From: Primula veris
Taxonomy: Eukaryota; Streptophyta; Magnoliopsida; Ericales; Primulaceae
Assembly: GCA_963682055.1 (NCBI GenBank)
Contig: OY821743.1
Location: forward strand, 33,466,702 to 33,530,701
Length of the DNA stretch: 64,000 bases
Reading direction: 5' to 3'
Made by a program: the position numbers and the translations under genes. The notes under the pieces were generated by a model that saw only the letters and a program-made list of their open reading frames with translations, was not told the DNA's origin and ran no database searches. Below are positions 47,325 through 58,551 of this stretch, in pieces. The stretch's first letter is position 1, and each line of letters begins with the position of its first letter.

Positions 47325-49196
47325 TTAGTTTTTTTTCTTGCTCTTTGACTTTGAAGGGATTTTTCCATATGCCGCAAGCCTAGAGTTCGGTATTTTAAGC
47401 TCAGCTTCTTGAATCTTTCTCCGCTTTTTCCTAGATAATCCACTCTCTTTACCTTTAATTTCCTCATCTTCTGCTTTATTGTCTTCAATTTCCAACTTTC
47501 TATTATCATCATTTCTCTGATCATATGATCTCTCCCCTTTGAGAAGTGATTTAATCTTTTGTTTCTGCTCCAACACCTTATTCCTATCCACCTTCCATTC
47601 CTTCTCCCTATAAGTAGCAATCTTTTTTAGAGACACAACTTGGTTCAACTCCTTATCATCAAGCCTTAAAATTTCTTCGGTACTAAGCCCATATCTCTTC
47701 GAAGCAACCCCTCTATACTTGAACCTGGTTTTCAAATCCCCAATAGTATCCTCATAGTCCAACTTATAGTATTCTTCCAACTCTTTATCCAAAAGCTCCT
47801 TTTCCATTTTAGACATCTTTCGCTTCTTCTTCCGCTTACCCTCTTTAACAACATCTTCATTTCCTTCTTCCTCTTCTTCTTCTTTTTCTTCCCCGTCATT
47901 TTCTTCCTTACGCTCCAGAAACTTTTCCCGAGCAGCTAAAAACCCGTCCTTAGAACCGGACACCTCATCCCAACCTTTTCCAAGCCCAAGCAACTCATCT
48001 TCCTTGCCAAAATCTGGTTTCTCAATCTCACCATCTTCGTCTGCATCACTCCCAAATTCGGGGTCCACATCTTCAGCACCATAGTATTCATCATTAAACG
48101 CGTCTTTCATTTTTCGATCGTGTTCCTCGGGATCAAACTCACCCTCCAAATCATCCTCGTCCAACGGACAAACCCAATCTCGCTCTACCCCCGCTGTCTC
48201 CTTTATCTTTGTAAGTTTTTCTCTCATCTCTTTCTTTTTCAGATTCTTCAACCGCTTCAACTCCTCCTTCCTCTCCTTCTCTGCTTGTGCTTCTCTCTCT
48301 GCCTTCCTCTTCCTCTGCTCCTTCCTAACATTCGTCTCCTTCCTCACAGACTCCTTCACTTTCCTTGGATGGCCTAAAACCCTATCCTCTGAAATTTCTG
48401 TGTGCCTAAAGTTGAAATTTCTCTCGTAATCCTCTTGATCCTCAACTGCCACTTCATCGTCTGAAAGCTCGAAACTGTCTTCTCCCTCTACCTTCACACC
48501 CGTATCATCCCCAGCCCACATTTTATTTCTAAAATAATTTTTCAAGAAAATCCCATTCTCGTCCAAGTTGCCATCTTTCCCAAAATACTCATTTAATTTC
48601 TCTCCCACCTCCATCATATCATCGTCATCATCCTTCAACGTCTCATGCTCCTTCGGCTTGAAAAGATCCCCATCATCTGCCACTTCACTCATCGCCTTCT
48701 GTGTTTCCGCCACAACCCCCCTCCTTAAACTCTCCTGCTCTTTTGCGTAGCTCTTAACTTCCTCCGTGTCATCAAATTCTGGCCCCTCCTCGAGCAAATG
48801 AGCAGCCGTCACATCCTTCACATACATCGGCTTTGGTTCCTTTTTACCTCGCTTTTCTAACCCCGATTCTTCTTGTTCATTCTCTTCATCATCAAATAAC
48901 TTGATTTCTTTTCTTCTAAGAGCAGGGTCTTGGTTCTTTACCTTAATTAGAGCATCAAAAAATTTTGAAACCTTTTTGGGGTTGGTAATTTCACCCAAAT
49001 CGGACTCGTCGGAGGAGGATGACACGTCATCATTTTCGATTCCAGCACGACCCTGCTTTTTGAGCTCATCGAGTCTCATAAGATCCTCTCTTTTCTTGTT
49101 GTGCTCATACTTGCGGGCAAAGTCTTGGTTAATCTCAATCTTCGATATGTCCTCGGCTGAGGACCCGCCATTGTCCTCATCATCAAATAGCTTCAT
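47325..49196 (-). CDS. KRI1: KRI1 family ribosome-biogenesis protein
   Basis: Nucleolar protein needed in yeast for processing pre-rRNA to 18S (small-subunit assembly). One uninterrupted frame of 623 codons from ATG 49196. The N-terminus has the family pattern INQDFARKYEHNKKREDLMR, followed by long acidic and lysine-rich stretches, then the C-terminal Kri1 domain (KYRGVASKRYGLSTEEIL onward) and a basic tail PSKSKSKKKN. Just upstream of the ATG the minus strand reads a pyrimidine run ending TTTCCTCAGCAG, a strong tandem (NAGNAG) splice acceptor, so a 5' leader exon probably lies further upstream. If that exon has a start codon the protein could be slightly longer. Family assignment is firm; the exact N-terminus is not. 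Confidence 0.92.
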   Translation of the reverse strand: MKLFDDEDNGGSSAEDISKIEINQDFARKYEHNKKREDLMRLDELKKQGRAGIENDDVSSSSDESDLGEITNPKKVSKFFDALIKVKNQDPALRRKEIKLFDDEENEQEESGLEKRGKKEPKPMYVKDVTAAHLLEEGPEFDDTEEVKSYAKEQESLRRGVVAETQKAMSEVADDGDLFKPKEHETLKDDDDDMMEVGEKLNEYFGKDGNLDENGIFLKNYFRNKMWAGDDTGVKVEGEDSFELSDDEVAVEDQEDYERNFNFRHTEISEDRVLGHPRKVKESVRKETNVRKEQRKRKAEREAQAEKERKEELKRLKNLKKKEMREKLTKIKETAGVERDWVCPLDEDDLEGEFDPEEHDRKMKDAFNDEYYGAEDVDPEFGSDADEDGEIEKPDFGKEDELLGLGKGWDEVSGSKDGFLAAREKFLERKEENDGEEKEEEEEEGNEDVVKEGKRKKKRKMSKMEKELLDKELEEYYKLDYEDTIGDLKTRFKYRGVASKRYGLSTEEILRLDDKELNQVVSLKKIATYREKEWKVDRNKVLEQKQKIKSLLKGERSYDQRNDDNRKLEIEDNKAEDEEIKGKESGLSRKKRRKIQEAELKIPNSRLAAYGKIPSKSKSKKKN

Positions 49197-49369
49197 ACCT
49201 GCTGAGGAAACAGACAGAGAGAGCAGCAAAATTTAGTGAAAGAGAAAATGAGATCATGTATATAGTCTAGCCATATTTAAAGTATGCAGCAAATATTTGT
49301 TCAGCTGTACATTATAGTTCTTTATATGCTAATAAAGTAATAAATGTTTGCTTGTATTTCAAATCAAAC

Positions 49370-49890
49370 AGGCAATTGGTTGCAGCTTTTAAGCTCTTTT
49401 TTTTTTTTAAAAGCAAGATTGCATTTGGTGCTCAGCTCGTATTTTATTTTTATGATCTTTATTTATTTGCCTGAAAAAGCTAGAAGCTTAAGACGGGTGA
49501 ACCCCGCCTTTTGCAAGGCCTTGTTTGATAACACTTAAAAAACCAGCTTATTAGTTTAAAAGCAAACACGAAACAAGACTTAAATATACTTTCCTATTGA
49601 AATCATTCACAAACAGACACAAACATCAAAGAGATATACAATCATGTTTTCATAGCATGTACGAAAGTTGAATGGTTATTGGGAATTTTCAACCGAGAAA
49701 AAATTTTAAGGCCTTGTTTGATAACACTTTGGTTGCAGCTTTTAAGCTAAGAATTTCTTCAGAGAAGATTGCATTTGTTTGCTCAGATTTATTTCTTTTT
49801 TCCCTGAGCTTTCTCTTTTTTTTTGCCTGAAAAAGATAGAAACTTTAAGCCGGATGAACCCGGCTTTTTTCCCAAACTAAAACCCCCAAA
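49370..49890. repeat. Duplicated unit with AAGGCCTTGTTTGATAACAC
   Basis: The units at about 49370-49555 and 49711-49880 share GGTTGCAGCTTTTAAGCT, GCCTGAAAAAG and AAGGCCTTGTTTGATAACAC. They lie in the presumed 5' intron of KRI1. Confidence 0.6.
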
Positions 49891-50289
49891 ATTTTCCCAA
49901 CCTAAAAAACCCCAGCTCTATTGCTTATAATCTACCACCAAAGACGCCTAATATTAACCAAATACTACAGTTTAACTGCCTTGGCTTAATAAAACCCTAA
50001 ACTATGAAGAGCGGAAAACTTCGATAGAAACAAATGAAGGCTGCTAAGGATTAAATTCTGGACAAACAATTAGTATACTGAAACATACTTTAGGCATTTA
50101 TACAAATAATTGATCAGTTAATTGACCAAATGGGATTACACTTCGCTAGCGAAATGATTCACAAATACCAAATATAATTACAATTAATTTCCATTTCACT
50201 TAGGAAAATTAAGAGGGGTAATGGGGAAAATCTCACCTAGACAACTTACTAAATTAACTGGGTAAAGCTTACTTTCCCTGTTTGCCAAA

Positions 50290-52230
50290 ACCCCTAGACT
50301 ATCAAAACACACAAGCGCATATGCATACATATGAAGACCAAGAACTAAAACAATTATAGGTATAAAGGAAAATCTCCTCTCGATAAACTAACTAAATAAC
50401 TGAAAATGTATTTTGACTAGATTGACCTGCTTATCAAAACCCATAAATGCATATGCATAACATACGAATAGCAAAAATTTAAAACAAACATATGAAGGCA
50501 ACACTTTGCACGACTAAGTATATTCAAACATTTTTCATGCTATTGAAATTTAAAACCATTCACAAACAGTATCACCAAAGAAATTTACAAATAGATGTTC
50601 ATGTACAGGAATCGAGTTGGGTATTGCCGTATTGGGAAAAATATCAACTAGACAAATTTGCCAAATTAACTGAATAAATCTCAACAGCCCAAAAGAAATC
50701 ATACATGCATATGAACACCAACCCGCAAAAGGGTTTGACGTGTAAGTATACATATGTATATAAAGAAAAGCTACAACCAAATGAGCCTGAAAATACCCAG
50801 CTTATTTCCTAACAACGTAAGCTTAATTGTTTAAGAGCTGCAATCAAAAGCCTTGAATTTATTAAATAAAGCTTCGCCTCCATACATATGAGGAGCAAAA
50901 CATTTGATAAACACACATGAAGAGAACTGAAACAACTACACATGTAATATACATAAGACACGTTGAACTAAAAATCCAGTTTAGTTTCTTAAAAAAACTG
51001 CAACCAAACGTGCCTGAGAACTGCCCTGGCTTATAAAAACCCTCGACTATCAAAACCATCAACTTCATACGCATACCATAGTTATAAAAAGCAGAATCTT
51101 AGCTATAGTGTTTTTTCAAGAGCTACGCCAGAAGCATAAAAAGCGTAAGCCTTTAGCGGCCTAAAAAGAGGAAAGGCGAGCTTTTCCTAAGCTTATTTTA
51201 AGCTTTGAAACTACGAAACATGCTTTTTAAAACAGTGATGCATACATATGAAGAGAAAAACATTTGATACGTACATATGAAGACCAACCCGTAAAAAATT
51301 ACACGTGTATGAAAAAGAAGGTGAATCATAAAAACAGCTAACTAGCTTAAAGGCTGCAACCAAAAAAGACTTATCAAAACCCATAAGTGCATATGCATAC
51401 ATATAAAAAGACAAGACATTTAATACATACATATGAAAAAGAAGGTGCAACCAAGCAAGACAAAAAAAACATCTTACATGCTTAAAAGCTGCAACCAAAC
51501 AAGACAATCAAAACCCATAAGCATACATATGAAGAGACAAGACATAAATTATATACATATGGAAAAGAAGGTGCAACCAAACGGTCCTAAAAAGAGCTAA
51601 CTTGCTTAAAAGCTGCAATAAAACAAGACCCATCAAAACCCATGAGCATACATATGAAAAGGCAAGACATTTGATAGATACATATGAAAAAACAGATGCA
51701 CCCAAACAATCCTACAAAAACATCTAACTTGCTTAAAATCTACAACCAAACAAGACCTATCATAACCCATAAGCATACATATCAAGAAACAAGACATAAA
51801 TTATGTACAAATGAAAATGATGAAAGCAAACAATTCTAAAAAAACAGCTTACATGCTTAAAAGCTGCAGCCAAACAAGACCTATCAAACCCCATAAGTGC
51901 AAATGCATACATATGAAAAGACAAGACATTTAATAATATACATATGAAAAAGAAGGTGCAACCAAACAATCCAAATAAAAAAGAGTTAACTTGCTTAAAA
52001 GCTGCAACCAAACAAGACCTATCAAAACCTATAAATGCATATGTACACATATAAGGAGCATAACATTTAATAAATACATATGGGGGAATCAAATAATCCT
52101 TATAAAAAAAAAGCTAACATGCTTACAACTTAGCTGCAACAAAATAAGACTAATAAACCAATAAGTGCATATGCATACATACATATGAAGAAACAAGAAA
52201 TTCAATAGATGCACATACCAAGTAAGACAA
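50290..52230. repeat. ~125-140-bp tandem array upstream of KRI1, first block
   Basis: At least seven units contain CTTAAAAGCTGCAACCAAAC, AAGAC, TATCAAAACCCATAAGTGCA and CATACATATG (anchor positions near 51335, 51480, 51604, 51730, 51855, 51993, 52120), with looser units to the left from 50290. The many small frames on both strands are by-products of the repeat. Confidence 0.85.
51078..51236. mobile_element. Short MITE inserted in the array
   Basis: Related to the element at 33603-33755, with ends near AAAAAGCAGAATCTTAGCT and GCTTTTTAAAACAGT. The flanks GCATACCAT and GCATACAT look like a decayed target duplication within a repeat unit. Confidence 0.5.
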
Positions 52231-52293
52231 ATAACTGAAAACAATTAAAAAATATAAAACAAATATAGAAACCGTGTGGAGATGCAGCAAACA

Positions 52294-52328
52294 AGAGAGA
52301 GAGAGAGAGAGAGAGAGATTTAGGGTTA
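52294..52328 (-). promoter_or_regulatory. Putative KRI1 leader: GA repeat and telo-box-like TAACCCTAAA
   Basis: The minus strand reads TAACCCTAAA then a (CT)n run and TTGTTTGCTGCATCTCCA, the typical look of a plant 5' leader. Telo-box motifs (AAACCCTAA) are common in promoters of ribosome-biogenesis genes, which suits KRI1. The distance (about 3 kb) requires a long 5' intron. A second copy of the leader-like stretch lies at 55065-55100. Confidence 0.35.
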
Positions 52329-53649
52329 TGTTTTTATTTTGGTAAAAAATGCAATTTACTAATTAGTACGTTATACTATCACATTTTAACGATTAAGTAT
52401 TCATACTAACTGTTTTTACATTTAGTTTGTTGTAAAATGCGTGTAAATAAACATTTAAGAGTAAAATGGATTTTTCGGTGATTGGTTTACCGTAAAATAT
52501 TATTTTTTTAGAAAACTTTTTTAACATATTCAATAAAATTGGGGGAAACGATTACCCCGTAAATAAAATTGAAAACGGTTTACGAAACCTCTCTCTATAT
52601 TCTTTCTAATACTGGTATTATAACTATTATTAATTATAGGTCTACTCTTTCAAAAATATTTAATAATTAGTCCAATTCTATCTACTAACCAACAAAAAAA
52701 GGAAAATTTCTACAAAAAAAAGTCGAAAAATCTAAAAAACCCAAGAAAATTTGAAAAGGCTAAAATCTAATTAACCAATAAAAATAGGAAAAAATAGAAA
52801 AAAATAACAAAAAATGGAAAAAATAAAATATGTTTTTTTGAAAAATCTAAAAAACCCAAGAAAATTTGAAAAAGTTAAAAAAAAGTCAATAATATCTTTT
52901 ATACTTATAATTTTATGAGTTTATAGGTTGAAAATTTATAAGTTATTATAAGTGACGTATATGAAATGAAATATGTGTTTAGCTTAAATTTTCTATACAT
53001 GTTGAGATTTTTACTAATTATTTATTAAAAAAACAATTTGTAAAAAAACTTGAGTTTGTATAAAATTTTAGGTGGAAAACTTTTTATGCACCAACCGCGT
53101 ATAAATGAAAAGCAAACAAAAATTTTCAGTTTAAAACTTTACCATAAAAATATTTTTACCATATAAAACTTTTACTATGAAACAAACGGAACCTAGTTGC
53201 AAAAAATTTGTGTTTAACATACAATTAAGGCATTGGTGTCGAATTAATCATTAGAGGTTGATTATCAAATTGGTGGTAACATATGGTGATGATTTGGTCA
53301 CGTAAAACTTAGTACCAAGTGAGTTAAAGTTGATAGGATGATATATTAAACCATTTTTTTAAATAAAAAATAGAACGGCAACAATGTCTTGATTGACTCA
53401 AGTTTGTTAAATTGGGTATCTAATTGAAAAAGTAGCTAGCTTGAGTACTGAATTGATGAAAGGGTAATGAATGGTTTTTTTTAGGAAACTCGTTTTTACC
53501 ATCTTTGAGCATTTCAATTTTCTTGATTTTGGTTTCCTTTTGTAAATCCGACAAATTAAAAAAAAAAATACTACATGTGAATTTTGGTTTCAATTTTGAT
53601 ATACACATGAAGAACATGTAAAAAAAACTACACGTGTAAATGTAAATAA

Positions 53650-55010
53650 ACACATGTATGAAAAAGATGGTGCAACAAAAAAATCCTAAAAAACCCAGCT
53701 AACTTGCTTAAAAGCTACAACTAAACAAGACCTATAAAACCCATAGGTGCATACGCAAATATAGGGGTGGGCACGAGGCGAATTAGAACGGATTTGTTTC
53801 AATCCTAACCCAACACGTAAAATAAATGGCGGGGCGGATTGGGACGTAATGATGAAATTTAAATCTCAACCCAACCCAATCCAACCCAACCCGTCACAAT
53901 TAAAACCCCAATCCAACCCGCAAAAATTGCGGGTTGGGTTTAGATTGATTCTTAAATTTTTATTTTGGTCCTTTATTTTTCATAGTTTGCATAATCAACC
54001 CAAATTTTAAAATAAATTGAATATTTCAAACATAAATATAAATTAAACTCAATCAAAGTACGTTTAGAACATTCACGAACAAGTAATAAAACTAAAATAT
54101 AACAATAATTAAAGGTTGGTATATTAAAATACACACAATGTATATATATATATATTGCGGGTTGAAACGGATTTGGACGGATTAACCCGCGGTTTGTGAA
54201 CCTCAACTCTAACCCAACCAGCAAAATATATATCGGATTGGGACGGGACGGATTGATTTTTTTTGACATTCAACCCATCCCAACCCGCCCTAATCCATGC
54301 GGGTTGGGTTACGGGGCGAATTTACGAATTTTTTACCCATGCATACATATGAGGAGCAAAACATTTGATATACACATACCATAAAAAGAATTACACGTGT
54401 AAGTGTACATTTGTACCAAAAAGAAGGTGCAAACAAACAAACAATCCTAAAAAGGAGCTAACTTGCTTAAAAGCTGCAACCAAACAAGACCCATCAAACC
54501 CGTAAATTCATATGCATACATATAAAAAGACAAGACATTTAAATTTTAATAGCTACATATGAAAAAGAAGGTGCAATCAAACAATCTTAAAAAAGCAGCT
54601 AACTTGCTTAAAAGCTGCAACCAAACAATGACCTATCAAAACCCATCAGAAGATACAAAGACATTTAATAGATACTTTCTAAGGGTACGTTTGATAACAT
54701 ATTTTTTGGTCAAAAATTAGATTTTAAAAAAACTGTTATTAAAATCCACTGAAAATGTAGATTTTAAAATCTGAATTTTTATTTCAAACACCCACAGATT
54801 TTCAAAATCAAAAATCCTAAAATCAACTAAAAAATCTGTTGCCAAACGGACCATAAAAAGCAGCTAACTTGCTTAAAAGCTGCAACCAAACAAAACCTAT
54901 AACATGCATCTGACAAAGAAGGTGCAACCAAACAAGACCAAAAAAAACAGCAAAGTAGCTTAAATGCTGCAACCAAACAAGACCTATGCATACATATTAA
55001 TAGACAAGAC
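53650..55010. repeat. ~125-140-bp tandem array, second block
   Basis: Units with CTTAAAAGCTGCAACCAAAC-like anchors near 53707, 54464, 54608, 54870 and 54960, interrupted by an hAT-type MITE at 53763-54340 and a short unrelated stretch near 54680-54840. Confidence 0.8.
53763..54340. mobile_element. hAT-type MITE rich in GGGTTGGGTT
   Basis: Ends AGGGGTGGGCACGAGGCG and TTTTTTACCCAT are imperfect inverted repeats. The interior has many CCAACCC / GGGTTGG stretches. Flanks GCAAATAT and GCATACAT agree at 6 of 8 positions, and the intact repeat unit elsewhere reads GCATACAT once, so this is an 8-bp hAT-style duplication. The open frames inside are by-products. Confidence 0.75.
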
Positions 55011-55569
55011 CAATAAATAAAACAATTAAAAAATGAAAACAATATATAGAAATGATGTGGTAAACTAACTATATGGAGATGCAGCTAAAAACAGAGAGAG
55101 AATATCGATATATAAAAAGATGATATATATATACAGGTACAGGTATATGTATATCATCAACCAAATCTAGCTATTTTTTTTCAAAAATGCTCATATACTT
55201 TTTTATTAATTATAATAATATCATACTCACATAATAAATAAATAAAAAAACAATTAATAACATTATGTGTCCCTATTTAACAACCAAACATTCTTTTATG
55301 TCTTATACTATTTTTTATTTTATTATCCACGTATTTGTATCATAACTACACTTATTTTTTATATTTTAATTGCATTACGCGTCACACACGCAACACGTGG
55401 ATCACGATTACTAGTATATATATAGATTTACGTGTAATAATATTATTTTACAATAGATTTATGTTTTTATTTTTCGGTAAAAATGCTATTTACTGAATTT
55501 AGTGATTTAGTATTCAATTTAACTATGTTTTCAATTAGCCCACCCAAGTTTTATGTCTAACAATCAATT

Positions 55570-55905
55570 GAAACAGGCCGGCCCGGCGCCATTCTACACC
55601 TAAATTATACATCCTTTTGGGTGCATTTTTTTAACTTTTTCAAAAAAAAGTCATAAATTATAAAAAAAAAACACATAGAAAATTTACAAAATCCGAGCTA
55701 CTCTATAATATAATAAAATATTTTCTTTTACATTACACAAAATACACCGTTAAATAACAAAAGTTATTCTTGTATTGTTATTAGGGAGAAATAGAATTAT
55801 TTATGGAAAAAAAAACGCTATTTTTTTGCACCTATTCGGAGACGACGCCTTAAGTAGCTACCTTGTTCGCCTTAGGCTAGAACCGGCCCAGAATTGGAAC
55901 ATCCA
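55570..55905. repeat. Dispersed repeat with GGCCGGCCC / CCGGCCC ends
   Basis: Starts CAGGCCGGCCCGGCG and ends TAGAACCGGCCCAG, inserted in copy B of the segmental duplication. Related starts occur at 27936 and 28293. Confidence 0.45.
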
Positions 55906-56444
55906 TGCTTAATTAGACATTGAGGTTGGTTATCAAATTGGTAAAGGTTGGTAATACATTAATAATAGTTTGGTTACGTGTATTGTAAGTTGAGTACGAA
56001 ATGAGTAAAATATGATAGTATATGATACGAAACATTTTTTTCCAATTAAAAAATAGAGCGTTTAAGTTGATTATGAGGTAAATTAAATACTAAATCGGTG
56101 AAACGATAGCAAATGGTATTTTTCCCTTTTATTTCGGGATATATTATTGTCATTTCGACTATATAGTTTTGGTAAACTCGCTTTTACCCTCCTTGGGCGT
56201 TTCTATTTTTCTGATTTTGGTTTACTCGTGTAAATCTGACAAAAATACAATGTTTACGGTGTTTAACAATTTCATGCAAAAAAAGGGTTTAGGGTTTAAC
56301 AATTTCAAGCAAGTCTAGAAGACAATGAAAAAAGCTAACAATTTAAGTTACTACTCGATAAAAAAACCACTAACACAATATACAAAATTGCTAAAAACCA
56401 TATCATATCATACTATTAATATAAGCAAACTCAAAAAAAGTTAA

Positions 56445-57747
56445 TGTTGAACCATGGGTTCAATAATTGATTTTGATTATGTTTTAATAATTTTAACATT
56501 TCTCTATTTCGATGATATAATGCTTTGTCTTTTCAAAAAAAGAGAAAATGTATATTTTAGAACATCAGAATGATAGAGTACTAAAAAATGAAGCCAACGG
56601 TTCAAGTTACGAGCATTCGAAGTATAACGAGAAAATTGAGAAATTGCCAAAAAAAACGACCGATCGTTTTAGACAAAACGACCGATCGTTTTTGGTCCAA
56701 AATGTTCCAGTGAGTTCGTGATAAAAACGACCGATCGTTTTTCAGAAAACGACCGATCGTTTTTCTGCAGATTTCAAAAACAGCTTTATAGCTTTTTTAA
56801 TAAGTAGCTTTAACCATTGGATAAAGCTCTCAACCTCCACCCAACGGTCATAATACATGAAACAGACTTTTCTGATCTATAAAACTCATCCAATTACTCT
56901 CCAAACACAACCAATTACTCTCCAAACACAACCAATTAATCATTCAACCTCTCTCTATCTAAAAACACCCAAATTCTCCATTGTTGAGAAAAAGCTCGAA
57001 AAAGAGGGAAATTGAAGAGAAAGCTATACAAGCTCAAATCAAGATCAAGTATCATTAAATATCACAAATTAGCTTATTTAGAAGCAATCAAATTGTGAGT
57101 GTTGTTTAATTTCGATAAATTTTGTAAAGAGCAAACTATAAGCTCATCAAGCATCATCAAGTATCACAAATTAGCTTATTTAGAAGCAATCAAATTGTGA
57201 GTGTTGTTTAATTTCGATAAATTTTGTAAAGAGCAAACTATAAGCTCATTTGTGAGTGAGTGTTTGGGTAGAAGCTTTTAAGCCAAAGTGTTGGGTAAAA
57301 GTTATAGGTTAAACACTTGGGTACTCATAGATTGAGGGGGAGTCGTTGACTCGTAAATGTGTTCGCTTGCACTTGTATAAAGAGTACGAACCTCGGGTAG
57401 AGGGTGAGCAAATCGTTTGATTAGCTCGATAGGATTTGTAATATCGGGAAGAACATTTTTAGTGAAATACTCGGTAGCACGAATACCGAGGAGAGGACGT
57501 AGGCGGGTTTTGCCGAACCTCTATATATCGCGGTGTCAATCTATTCCCTTACTATTTACTTTCCGCAACTTATATTATTTGTGATTGTGCGCATGTTTCA
57601 ATTAGTTCATATATTATCATCGCATATTTATTGTCGTAAATATATATTGAGTTAGTTGGGTTGTTAATCACGCTTAGAATTTTAATTAGACGAAAAACAC
57701 CTAAAACCTTATTTACCCCCTCTAAGGTTTAGCCACACGGGCCAACA
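56445..57747 (+). mobile_element. Solo LTR of a copia-type retrotransposon (1303 bp)
   Basis: Begins TGTTGAACC and ends GGGCCAACA, flanked by a perfect 5-bp duplication GTTAA (56440-56444 and 57748-57752). The flanks, once joined, rebuild the dispersed repeat seen intact at 43.3-43.5 kb. Inside are a TATAAAA at 56878-56884, a 102-bp tandem duplication (57044-57145 and 57146-57247) and a GAGGACGTAGGCGGGTTTTG stretch of the kind seen in plant copia LTRs. The strand is inferred from the TATA box and that stretch. No internal element sequence remains. Confidence 0.88.
56653..56763. promoter_or_regulatory. Four hairpin boxes in the solo-LTR U3
   Basis: Four exact copies of AAAACGACCGATCGTTTT at 56653, 56675, 56724 and 56746. 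Each is a perfect 7-bp inverted repeat (AAAACGA/TCGTTTT) with a 4-base loop. They form two pairs with the same 22-bp start spacing, ending about 115 bp upstream of the LTR TATA box, a likely enhancer position. Confidence 0.75.
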
Positions 57748-57752
57748 GTTAA

Positions 57753-58290
57753 TAGTGTCAAATTCTGTTCAATTTTTCCAAAAATACCCTCACTTTATTT
57801 TAATAATTATCAATGTATCTAATCTAATTAATTAACAATTTGTTATCACTATATTTTACTAATTACGGATGTAGCCTAAATTAATTATCAATTCATTTTA
57901 ACCTGAATAACTACAATAAATGATACCAAATCTGAATATTATGTCTAAATAAAATATATTACACGCAACACGTGAGTAACTTTTACCAGTATTTATATCA
58001 TTCTATTATAACAAGTCAAATCAAGACAAATGAGTCCGTCCAATTTTGCCCATTTTTTCCAAAAATACCCTAACTTTTTTTTTTACTAATTACTCATTTA
58101 TATTTATTCAATTCAAAATATAAAAAACACACAAAAATCATTATCTTTTCAAAACAACTATAATCATAAACAAACAAAATTATTTTACGCGTATTTTATA
58201 TAACAAAAACATTATATTACTAATAATTTTTAATTTAATATATTTATTCAATCAATATATTTTTAACGCGTCACACACGTCACGCAACGC
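57753..58290. repeat. Dispersed repeat remnants upstream of UFC1
   Basis: 57753-57915 continues the repeat interrupted by the solo LTR. A second related start (CCAATTTTGCCCATTTTTTC, then CAAAAATACCCT) lies at 58040. ACGCGTCACACACG near 58264 also occurs near 55377. Confidence 0.5.
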
Positions 58291-58346
58291 GGAGTCGGTA
58301 AATAGAAGAGAGGCAAACAACAAACAAACAAAACAGCATCGAAAGA

Positions 58347-58457
58347 ATGGCGTTGATTGCAATAATCAAAATAGTTATGGATGCAAATCGCAAAAATCTA
58401 AAACTCTGCAAATCATCGGTTCTTAAAAACAAACGCGACCTTCAAAAACACATATAG
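58347..58457 (+). CDS. Possible upstream ORF in the UFC1 leader
   Basis: A 36-codon frame MALIAIIKIVMD... ends at TAG 58455-58457, about 95 bp before the UFC1 start codon. If transcription starts upstream of it, it would precede the main frame without overlap. The transcript start is unknown and the peptide has no recognised family, so this is a weak call. Confidence 0.3.
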   Translation: MALIAIIKIVMDANRKNLKLCKSSVLKNKRDLQKHI

Positions 58458-58551
58458 ATATAACATTTATATAGATATAACATATATATATAGAGAGAGA
58501 GAGGCCAAAACATCAAAAATAAAAAAATAAAAAAATAAAATAAAAATAAAA

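Larger units (their letters stand above)
51200..56260. repeat. Segmental duplication of the KRI1 upstream region
   Basis: Blocks occur in the same order twice: the tandem array (51.2-52.2 kb and 54.35-55.0 kb), a GATGCAGC leader with GA run (52280 and 55075), TTATGTTTTTATTTT with GGTAAAAA (52327 and 55460), and GGTTGATTATCAAATTGGT through CTTTTACC and GATTTTGGTT (53255-53560 and 55925-56245). The copies have been separated by later insertions and are well diverged. Confidence 0.7.

Noticed and set aside
50550..55042. Many small minus-strand frames with similar sequences
   Set aside because: They repeat because the underlying DNA is a tandem array; the periodicity is in the DNA and the frames are not maintained as genes.
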